Shown here piece after piece: positions 1 through 5,548 of a stretch of DNA of 6,037 nt. How positions within the stretch are numbered: the stretch's first letter is position 1; each line of letters begins with the position of its first letter. Both the position numbers and the translations under genes were made by a program. This DNA comes from a candidate division GN15 bacterium (lineage in GTDB: Bacteria; Zixibacteria; MSB-5A5; GN15; FEB-12), in assembly GCA_014729205.1 (NCBI GenBank), contig WJKG01000047.1, forward strand, positions 1 through 6,037, written 5' to 3'. The notes below the pieces were generated by a model, which saw nothing but the letters and a program-made list of their open reading frames with translations, did no database searches and was not told the origin of the DNA.

Positions 1-203
1 CCAGCCCGGTCTACAGCGGGGGGGCGCGGGTGTCCTCGATTCCCGACGCAATTGCGCAAGTTCTGCACAGGTGGTATGGCCCCAGGGCGAAGCCGGAGCC
101 GCATGAGGCCGATTCTGCTGAGATTTGCCCACAATGCAGCGGGGCGATGTTTTTTGCCTCAGGCTGCTGGTCCTGCCCATCTTGTGGTTATTCAACCTGC
201 TAG
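1..203 (+). CDS. nrdJ: C-terminal end of adenosylcobalamin-dependent (class II) ribonucleotide reductase, partial
   Basis: Only the last ~66 codons lie in the window (frame with codons at 3-5, 6-8 and so on; TAG at 201-203); the start is off the left edge. The visible peptide has a segment reading RVSSIPDAIAQVL, as found near the end of B12-dependent RNR large chains. A charged linker follows, then a tail with Cys pairs: CPQC (126-137) and GCWSCPSCGYSTC (162-200). In this family (NrdJ/NrdZ type) the C-terminal cysteines form a flexible tail, probably zinc-binding and redox-active, that passes electrons from thioredoxin-like donors to the active site for reducing ribonucleotides to deoxyribonucleotides in the cytoplasm. 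The assignment rests on this tail alone, since the catalytic barrel and the cobalamin-binding part are not visible. A different protein with a zinc-ribbon tail is possible but less likely, because the SIPDAIAQVL stretch and GYSxC ending occur together. Confidence 0.78.
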   Translation, partial: SPVYSGGARVSSIPDAIAQVLHRWYGPRAKPEPHEADSAEICPQCSGAMFFASGCWSCPSCGYSTC

Positions 204-272
204 TTCTGCCGATATGTAAAGGGATAAGGAAAATCGGGCCGCGGCCTGTAGAACCCGCATTGGCGGAAGGTT

Positions 273-914
273 ATGGCAACCAGTCAATTCATCCCGGTGG
301 GACGTACCTCGTTGGTGAAGAAGAGCCATCTGGCGCTTCAGGTACAGACCGAATACGCCTACCGGCCATATGCGCGCATCACCACGACGATCAGTACCGA
401 TGGGCGAGTGATCCATAAGGTGGAACGTAAGCTGGATCATGCCATCGATTCTGCCGAAGAGCAGGCCAATCTCCAGCGATACATGGCCAAGCAGCACGAT
501 GAGGTAATCGCCGTGTTGAATGAGACATCGCTGGAAGCTACTCTCGGGTTGGTGGACAGCCAGCCGGATCGGGCCCGTGCGCGTACGCTGCAAGAGGCCT
601 TCCGCGATATTCCCGGTATTGAGCGGGTCTTCCGGCTGGATAATGATGGCAATTTCGTCGGCGAACACACTACCCGCGAGTTCAAGCGGGCCTTTGCGCC
701 TGTCTTCAAGAGTCTTCGCGAACTCATGGATGTCTTTTGTCTGATCCCCGGAAGCGGTGGGGCCCGTGAGCGCGGTGTCTATGAGGTCGAGCCGGGGCGC
801 CTGTATTTTGCATCATCGGGCAAGGAGTGTTTTTTCATTATAGCCGACCCCCTGCATTCCATAGAAAGCTACGAGCACGCCATCCGCGAAGTCCTCAATC
901 AGACGTCCGCGTAG
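273..914 (+). CDS. Uncharacterised protein, possible Roadblock/LC7-like C-terminal domain
   Basis: A 213-residue soluble protein with no signal peptide, membrane segment or clear enzymatic motif. The N-terminal half (about residues 25-85) has a beta-rich stretch (RITTTISTDGRVIHKVE) followed by a charged helix (EEQANLQRYMAKQHDEVIAVL), a pattern I associate with conserved but unnamed bacterial proteins. The C-terminal half (about 108-208) has the rhythm of a Roadblock/LC7 fold: IPGIERVFRLDNDGNFVG (a 'what happened here' strand-turn-strand), a helix (REFKRAFAPVFKSLRELMD), strands near YEVEPGRLYFAS and ECFFIIAD, and a final helix (YEHAIREVLNQ). Roadblock proteins usually partner small GTPases or act as regulatory scaffolds, so any such role is inference. 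ATG at 273 is the first start after the in-frame stop at 249-251, and GGAAGG at 265-270 is an acceptable but unusually close ribosome-binding site. It begins 69 bp after the nrdJ stop in the same direction, so co-transcription is possible. Confidence 0.75.
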   Translation: MATSQFIPVGRTSLVKKSHLALQVQTEYAYRPYARITTTISTDGRVIHKVERKLDHAIDSAEEQANLQRYMAKQHDEVIAVLNETSLEATLGLVDSQPDRARARTLQEAFRDIPGIERVFRLDNDGNFVGEHTTREFKRAFAPVFKSLRELMDVFCLIPGSGGARERGVYEVEPGRLYFASSGKECFFIIADPLHSIESYEHAIREVLNQTSA

Positions 915-924
915 ACGTCCACGT
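901..924 (+). repeat. 12-bp imperfect tandem duplication across a stop codon
   Basis: AGACGTCCGCGT (901-912) is followed directly by AGACGTCCACGT (913-924), with one mismatch in 12. The junction makes the TAG stop (912-914) of the gene at 273. A second in-frame stop, TGA, follows at 924-926, so read-through would add only Thr-Ser-Thr. It looks like a slippage duplication at the gene's end. Confidence 0.8.
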
Positions 925-1289
925 GAGGGGGATATTGCCCCGTCAATTCTGATCTTCCCTGACAATTGAGTTTAAACACTATTCACCGACGATGAAGCTG
1001 TCAGTTTGAGATGCTTATGTATCTAAGGAGTTGGGTTCAGCGGCACATAAAAATGGAGAGGCGAACAATTTGAAATAGGCTCCACGTTAAACACGGTAAA
1101 GGGTTTTTACAGCCACTAGTCGCATTTTGCTATCGCTACCGCGGAGCGGGTCTCGGCGTACACTCAGCGCCAAAGAGGCGACCTTCATAAGCCTAGTGTT
1201 AGAGACTTTCAAATGGTTCACTCTCTCCACATCTTGTATACGTACAATAGCAAGAGTGCGTCGGAAGATGCAATACATTTTTTCGATAA

Positions 1290-1318
1290 TTGTCATTTCT
1301 CGTCTCAGATAGTATGTT
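1290..1318 (+). promoter_or_regulatory. Candidate sigma70-type promoter for acpS
   Basis: TTGTCA (1290-1295; 5 of 6 to TTGACA) and TATGTT (1313-1318; 4 of 6 to TATAAT) are separated by exactly 17 nt. A start near 1325 would give a short leader of about 38 nt before the acpS ATG. It is the best-spaced pair I found in the AT-rich gap, but such matches arise by chance in AT-rich DNA. Confidence 0.4.
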
Positions 1319-1350
1319 CCCTGCACTCAGGTGTTACTTGAAACTGTCTC

Positions 1351-1358
1351 GGAAGGAG
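1351..1358 (+). promoter_or_regulatory. Ribosome-binding site of acpS
   Basis: GGAAGGAG ends 4 nt before the ATG at 1363 and only 1 nt before the GTG at 1360. This spacing favours ATG 1363 as the start. Confidence 0.7.
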
Positions 1359-1362
1359 CGTG

Positions 1363-1731
1363 ATGATTCTCGGGGTTGGTGTTGACATCGCGAAGCTTGA
1401 TCGTATCAACAAGTCTTACAGGCGGTTCGGAGAACGGTTCGTCAATCGAGTGCTCGGCGAGAAAGAGCAGAAACTTCTTGCGAAGCAGAGCAGGCCAATT
1501 CAGTTCCTGGCGGGACGTTTCGCTGGCAAGGAGGCGCTTATCAAGGCTCTGGGGACGGTTCTGCAGAACCGGCCCCGTTGGTGCGACATGCAGATCCTGC
1601 CCGATTCATCGGGGGTGCCGCGAATAGAGCTTGCCTCTGCGGATCCATGCCTGAAGGATGTACGGTATCACGTCTCAATCAGCCACGAGCACGACTTCGC
1701 GGTCGCCATGGTTGTGATCGAATCAGATTAG
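1363..1731 (+). CDS. acpS: Holo-[acyl-carrier-protein] synthase (AcpS)
   Basis: A full-length AcpS of 122 residues from ATG 1363 (123 from the GTG at 1360), normal for the family. It transfers the 4'-phosphopantetheine arm of coenzyme A to the conserved serine of apo-acyl carrier protein, activating it for fatty-acid synthesis in the cytoplasm; Mg2+ is required and the family works as a trimer. All signature elements are present. The N-terminal GVGVDIAKLDRI carries the metal-binding Asp (D8 from ATG). FLAGRFAGKEALIKALG carries the catalytic/metal Glu of the KEA motif (E57). VSISHEHDFAVAMVVIE is the usual C-terminal strand-turn-strand. One small deviation is GTVLQ where many members have GTG plus glycine-rich turns. 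ATG 1363 is preferred by ribosome-binding-site spacing. The gene stands apart from its upstream neighbour behind a long gap with its own promoter-like sequence, and its stop is 27 bp from the stop of the convergent kinase operon. Confidence 0.95.
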   Translation: MILGVGVDIAKLDRINKSYRRFGERFVNRVLGEKEQKLLAKQSRPIQFLAGRFAGKEALIKALGTVLQNRPRWCDMQILPDSSGVPRIELASADPCLKDVRYHVSISHEHDFAVAMVVIESD

Positions 1732-1758
1732 CAGGGGAGTTAGGTTGGAATAGGGAGG

Positions 1759-3453
1759 CTACTGCGCGACCGGGGCTGGATGGGCCGTGTCAACGGAGGC
1801 GGCCAGGGGGAAATCAATCCTGATAGTCGTACCTTTACCCACTGCCGAGTCTATGTGCAGCGTACCGTCGTGACCATCGATAATGCGCTTGCATACCACC
1901 AGACCGTAGCCGTGGCCGTCGTCCTTGGTGGTGAAGCGTTCGTTGAATGCCTTCTCCAGCAATTCGGGTTCGATTCCGGAGCCGGTGTCGGTGATAGAGA
2001 ACGTGAAGTGGTTCTGCGCCGTATCCACATCGACCCTGGCGGTGATATGCCGACGGTCGCATTCACGGGTGGCATCGGCGGCGTTGTTGAACAGATTATA
2101 CAAAAGCTGCTGAACGTGCGTATTGTCGGCGTTGAATGGGATGCTCTCGGGTAATGTCTTTAGCTCGAGGGTGACGCCCTTGAAGCGTTTCTGGGGGCGA
2201 AGATAATCCACGACCTCGGTCAGCAGGCGGGCAAAGCAGATAACCTCTTTGGAGGTAGAGATTGACCGCAGATCCATGAGATTGCTGGTGAAGGTCTTGA
2301 TTTTGTCCACGTTTTCCTCAATGGCGCGCAAGTACTTATCCAGCCCATCGATACTGTTCTTGGCTACCTGGTGTTGCAACAACGACAGGTTTCCGGCGAC
2401 AACACCAAGGAAGTTGTTGAGCTCATGGCCGATTTCGGCCGACATTTCACCTTTCGTAGCCATCTTCTCAAGCTGAATGGTCTCGTCCTGGAGGGCTTTG
2501 AGGCGCTGGTAGGCTTCCTGGGTCTCATCGAGCAGCTCCAGGTTCTCCAGCGAGATGGCCAATTGCGCGGCGCTCAGGTTGAGCAACTTCAGCGAGGCTT
2601 TGACCGACGCCGAGGAGCTGTCGCCGAGCTGGATAATCAGCAGCCCGTAGAGTCGATCGGCGCGTTTAATCGGCACCGTTGCGGTTTGAGCGGTGCTGGC
2701 AAACCAGTCTTTGATCACATCGCCGGCAGCAGGGCAAGAGTGCGACATCGCCCACAGGGGATGTTCCTGGAAGCTGGCCGTGAGCAGGGGTTCATTGAAC
2801 TGCTCAGGGTCGAGCCGGGCGAGGGCTTCGGAAATCTCCTCATCGGGTACCTGCCGGTCGGCGACGGATTCATCGACAATTGAGAGCGCCTGGAAGTTGG
2901 TGTAGTCCTTTGACCAGTTGAGGACAACCCCGCGATCAGCATCGGAGTGTACCAGAGCGAAACGGAGTGACTCGATGAGTAGTGATCGTTTATCGCCAAC
3001 TTCGTAGAGGACCTGGTTGAGGTCGCTGAGGTGTTCCAGGTGTGAATCCGAGTCGGATTTCGCCGCCTGTTCGCGCAGGGCGAACGCCTGTCCGACTGCC
3101 TGGCGCATCTCGTGCAGCTCGAAGGGCTTCATTATGTAGTCAACGGCGCCCTGTTTGATGGCATCCTTGGCCGAGTCCAGGTTGGCAAAGGCCGTCATGA
3201 ATATGACGCTGATACCGGGCTGGATCTGGCGGGCCCTGGAGACGAGTTCTATTCCATCCATTTTGGGCATGCGGATGTCGGATATGATCAGGTCAAACTC
3301 CTGCTGCTCCATAGCGGCCAGGGCTTCTTTGCCGTTGGTGGCCATGGATAGATTGTACCCGTCCTCTTCAAGGGCTTCCTTGACGAGGGAAACAACGACT
3401 AACTCGTCGTCGACAACCAGGATTCGCGAATTTGCTCGGTCGGTATCACTCAT
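1759..3453 (-). CDS. Soluble receiver–GAF-like–histidine kinase hybrid
   Basis: 564 residues with no membrane segment, so presumably cytoplasmic. An N-terminal CheY-like receiver (about 10-127) has the full acid pocket D15/D16, phospho-acceptor D59, T87 and K109. A middle region (about 140-310) looks GAF-like but weakly so: helix (HLSDLNQVLYEVG), strands near RGVVLNW and TATVPIKRADRLYGLLIIQLG, and a closing helix (AAQLAISLENLELLDETQ). A coiled linker (305-332) leads to the HisKA H-box EIGHELNNFLGVVAGN with H343. The HATPase_c has an N-box (LFNNAADA, 454-461), G1 (DTGSGI, 489-494), an F-box variant (FNERFTTK) and G2 (GHGYGL, 513-518). It should autophosphorylate on H343, with the receiver taking phosphate from another kinase or gating its activity. 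The ExxN after the histidine also allows phosphatase activity. Deviations are NFL for the usual NPL, NERF for EPFF, and a shortened lid. ATG 3453 has AGGGA 6 nt upstream. It is the last operon gene, 23 bp after the small receiver gene. Confidence 0.92.
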   Translation of the reverse strand: MSDTDRANSRILVVDDELVVVSLVKEALEEDGYNLSMATNGKEALAAMEQQEFDLIISDIRMPKMDGIELVSRARQIQPGISVIFMTAFANLDSAKDAIKQGAVDYIMKPFELHEMRQAVGQAFALREQAAKSDSDSHLEHLSDLNQVLYEVGDKRSLLIESLRFALVHSDADRGVVLNWSKDYTNFQALSIVDESVADRQVPDEEISEALARLDPEQFNEPLLTASFQEHPLWAMSHSCPAAGDVIKDWFASTAQTATVPIKRADRLYGLLIIQLGDSSSASVKASLKLLNLSAAQLAISLENLELLDETQEAYQRLKALQDETIQLEKMATKGEMSAEIGHELNNFLGVVAGNLSLLQHQVAKNSIDGLDKYLRAIEENVDKIKTFTSNLMDLRSISTSKEVICFARLLTEVVDYLRPQKRFKGVTLELKTLPESIPFNADNTHVQQLLYNLFNNAADATRECDRRHITARVDVDTAQNHFTFSITDTGSGIEPELLEKAFNERFTTKDDGHGYGLVVCKRIIDGHDGTLHIDSAVGKGTTIRIDFPLAASVDTAHPAPVAQ

Positions 3454-3476
3454 GATGTTTCCCTGAGTTGGTTCAA

Positions 3477-3848
3477 TCAGTCCACGGCCTCACCGAGTAC
3501 AGTGCTGACAACCTCTTTGAGTTGCTTGATGCTGAACGGCTTCGACAGCAGTGAGTCAGGTGATGTTTCATTGGTGCTCTTGGTCGAGTACATTCCCAGA
3601 TAGCCCGAGATCACGATCACCTTGGTGTTGGGCTTGTTGGCCTTCACGTACTTCACCACTTCTTCGCCGGTAACCCGGGGCATCTTCATGTCCGTGATTA
3701 CCAGGTCGAAGTCGCCATCCTGGAGCTTCTCAATGGCCTCCTGGCCGTCGCAGGCATTGGAGACATCGAAAATATCCTCGAGTACTTCGTCGAGAAAATC
3801 ACGGATGACTTCTTCATCGTCGACGATCAGTATTGACTTTCGGCTCAT
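3477..3848 (-). CDS. Single-domain CheY-like response regulator
   Basis: 123 residues, entirely one receiver domain with no output module. The phosphorylation site is intact: acidic pair D10/D11 in ILIVDDEE, phospho-acceptor D53 in VITDMKMP, S81 in IVISGY, and K103 in LLSKPF, followed by the last helix. Such proteins act by protein-protein contact, like CheY, or as phosphate shuttles or sinks between kinases. Its ATG overlaps the stop of the membrane kinase gene (ATGA, 3845-3848). GGAG lies 8 nt upstream inside that kinase gene, so translation is probably coupled and the kinase upstream is its likely phosphodonor. The next gene is the receiver-kinase hybrid. No HPt protein is seen in the window, so relay from this receiver to the hybrid's kinase core would need an intermediate encoded elsewhere. 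The family assignment is secure; the partner assignment comes from gene order. Confidence 0.95.
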   Translation of the reverse strand: MSRKSILIVDDEEVIRDFLDEVLEDIFDVSNACDGQEAIEKLQDGDFDLVITDMKMPRVTGEEVVKYVKANKPNTKVIVISGYLGMYSTKSTNETSPDSLLSKPFSIKQLKEVVSTVLGEAVD

Positions 3849-5548
3849 GATTGCTGCTCCGGGTTTGGAGTCGACGATGACGATGTGCCTTCATGCTCTG
3901 TATCGGACGCATGTGGATTCTCCTGAACCGGGACAACAACGGTAAAGGTTGTGCCCATGCCGGGGGTTGAATCCACCAGGATTTCCCCGCTGTGATCACG
4001 GATGATGCCATAGCTCACGGAGAGTCCGAGGCCGGTTCCTTTGCCGACTTCCTTGGTCGTGAAGAACGGCTCAAACAGTTTGTCGAGATTCTCCGAGGGA
4101 ATACCCACTCCCTGGTCGATGACCTTCACTGCCACGGCTGGTCTACCGGTAGTCTCGCAGGTTATCGGTCCGGTAAGGACCTGAATGCTCGAGTCGGCCG
4201 GGGAGGCATGCATGGCATTGATCACCAGATTGGTGACCACCTGTTGCAGTTGTCCGGAGTTGCCCCGGATCTCCGGGAGATTGTCGTCGAGATCCAGATT
4301 CAATTCGATTTGATTCATGCTCAATTGGTGTTCCACAAAGGTGCAGGTGTCCTTAACGACGTCATTGAGATTGACCGAGTCGAAGTCTGAGGTTTTGGAC
4401 GACCGCGAGAACCGCAGCAGGTTCTGCACGATGGTCTTGCAACGTCGGGCCTGGGCTTCGATATCGGTCAGGTAGCGTTTGTAGGCTTCTATTTCTTTTT
4501 CACCGGTCTTCTCCGGCGCGGTTTTGTTCAGTTTCTCCAGGGTAAACTGGGCGAAGCCCAGGATACCACCGAGCGGGTTATTCAACTCGTGGGCAACGCC
4601 GGCCGCCAACTGTCCGATAGCGCTCATCTTCTCCGACTGCACGAGCTGGGCCTGAGTCTGCTCCAGTTCCTCCGTACGCTCGACAATCATCGCCTCCAGG
4701 TTGCGGTTATAGTCCTCGATCTCCTGGCGTGACTGCTGCAGTGATTCGATCATCTGGTTGAAGGTGTGGGCTAACTGCCCGATCTCATCCCCCTGTTCGA
4801 TAGCGACACGCTGGGTGAGATCTCCTTGCGAAACGCGGTTGGTGACATCGACCAACTCTTGAACCGGATCAGTAATGATGCGGACGAACAGGGCCATGAG
4901 GATCATGGCCAGAAGAACGACCGCCAGAGTGATTTGTATGGCTACCGTGGACGCATCGGCTATGGACTCATTCACTTGTTCGAGCGACAGGAAAATGGCG
5001 ATGGTCCCGATTTCCTCGAGCACGTATTTGTATGTCAGTGAGGAGTCGTGGTACTGTGTAATCCCCAGGTTTTCGCGATCCACTCTTTCGATGCGGGAGA
5101 CAATGGGGCGAATATACCGGATGAACTCGCCCTGGCCCGGCAGCGCCACGTAGTAGTCCTGCGTTTCTCGCTCGATCTCAGCGTCGTGCGCTCCATCAAT
5201 CGACCGCAAGAGCGTGATGTTTTCGGGCACCGGTGTGCCCAGTTCGGCCAGGATGCGTCCCTCGGCGTTCTTGATGACGGCGTAGTGGACATCTTCGAAC
5301 GCCTCGAGTTGTTTGAGTACTTCATCGAGCTCATAGGTAGATTCAAACAACACGCCGCTTTCGGACTGCATGGCAAGCAGTCTCGTCAGGGTTTCCCCGC
5401 TGGCCTCGAGTTCACGACGGTAGCCTTCGCTCTGACGCCTGATCAGGTACCCGGAGATGATGACAATGCACCCAATCAACAGGACGGAGAAGGAGACTAC
5501 GAACTTGGCGCGGATTCCCACGTGCTTGTAGAAGCTGAACCAGCTCAT
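3845..5548 (-). CDS. Membrane sensor histidine kinase (CHASE8-like–HAMP–HisKA–HATPase_c)
   Basis: 567 residues. Transmembrane helix 1 (about 15-36) and helix 2 (about 202-223) bracket an extracytoplasmic sensor of ~165 residues. The sensor begins with a helix and a stretch (ETLTRLLAMQSESGVLF, then ELDEVLKQLEAFEDVHYAVI, then EGRILAEL) resembling CHASE8-type periplasmic domains. HAMP follows (about 220-272, from RIITDPVQELVDVTNRVSQG), then a coiled coil (270-306). HisKA has H320 in GVAHELNNPLGGILGF. HATPase_c has an N-box (NLVINAMHA, 440-448), G1 (DQGVGI, 478-483), F-box FEPFFTTK (492-499) and G2 (GKGTGLGL, 502-509), all canonical. After ~540 comes a low-complexity Ser/Glu-rich tail. It should autophosphorylate at H320 and pass phosphate to the receivers encoded next; HELNN also carries the ExxN phosphatase signature. 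ATG 5548 overlaps the upstream stop (ATGA). The signal is unknown; the coupled binding-protein gene suggests a small ligand. Confidence 0.95.
   Translation of the reverse strand: MSWFSFYKHVGIRAKFVVSFSVLLIGCIVIISGYLIRRQSEGYRRELEASGETLTRLLAMQSESGVLFESTYELDEVLKQLEAFEDVHYAVIKNAEGRILAELGTPVPENITLLRSIDGAHDAEIERETQDYYVALPGQGEFIRYIRPIVSRIERVDRENLGITQYHDSSLTYKYVLEEIGTIAIFLSLEQVNESIADASTVAIQITLAVVLLAMILMALFVRIITDPVQELVDVTNRVSQGDLTQRVAIEQGDEIGQLAHTFNQMIESLQQSRQEIEDYNRNLEAMIVERTEELEQTQAQLVQSEKMSAIGQLAAGVAHELNNPLGGILGFAQFTLEKLNKTAPEKTGEKEIEAYKRYLTDIEAQARRCKTIVQNLLRFSRSSKTSDFDSVNLNDVVKDTCTFVEHQLSMNQIELNLDLDDNLPEIRGNSGQLQQVVTNLVINAMHASPADSSIQVLTGPITCETTGRPAVAVKVIDQGVGIPSENLDKLFEPFFTTKEVGKGTGLGLSVSYGIIRDHSGEILVDSTPGMGTTFTVVVPVQENPHASDTEHEGTSSSSTPNPEQQS

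Larger units (their letters stand above)
915..1362. other. AT-richer intergenic region, no convincing gene
   Basis: About 450 bp between the gene at 273-914 and acpS. By hand count, 961-1320 holds 158 G+C of 360 (44%), falling to 46 of 120 in 1201-1320, against 42 of 60 in a sample inside the upstream gene (541-600). Open frames exist on both strands (minus 1087-1326 from a GTG, plus 1127-1312 from a TTG), but none has a ribosome-binding site or recognisable protein. Short structures are visible: GGGG(928-931)/CCCC(938-941) with a 6-nt loop; TCAATT(943-948)/AATTGA(964-969); the palindrome GTTTAAAC (970-977); CGCT(1134-1137)/AGCG(1145-1148); CGCC(1168-1171)/GGCG(1177-1180); and TTGTA(1234-1238)/TACAA(1243-1247). 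None is followed by a U-tract. No tRNA, tmRNA, SRP RNA or RNase P signature was seen. It may be a decayed insertion or an uncharacterised leader/RNA region. Confidence 0.6.

Noticed and set aside
237..246. 10-bp palindrome GGCCGCGGCC between nrdJ and the next gene
   Set aside because: A GC-only palindrome with no loop and no T-tract; likely chance in GC-rich DNA.
125..418. 97-residue plus-strand open frame starting at ATG 125
   Set aside because: It overlaps the nrdJ tail (Cys-rich, family-like) and the 213-residue gene in a different frame; its peptide has no recognisable domain.
928..969. Hairpins GGGG/CCCC and TCAATT/AATTGA considered as a terminator for the upstream gene
   Set aside because: Stems are only 4 and 6 bp and neither is followed by a run of T, so an intrinsic terminator is not supported.
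1011..1073. 20-codon plus-strand frame (ATG 1011 to TGA 1073), considered as a leader peptide
   Set aside because: No well-spaced Shine-Dalgarno, no run of regulatory codons, and no attenuator-like hairpin with a T-tract after it; it is also ~290 bp from acpS.
1087..1326. 79-residue minus-strand frame in the intergenic gap
   Set aside because: It starts at GTG with no ribosome-binding site and matches no family I recognise. An internal ATG would give a 33-residue peptide, also without a good site.
2371..2883. 170-residue plus-strand frame opposite the hybrid kinase (and similar ones at 1780-2154 and 3112-3351)
   Set aside because: It is antisense to a gene with complete receiver and kinase motifs; these long frames are a side effect of codon bias in GC-rich DNA.
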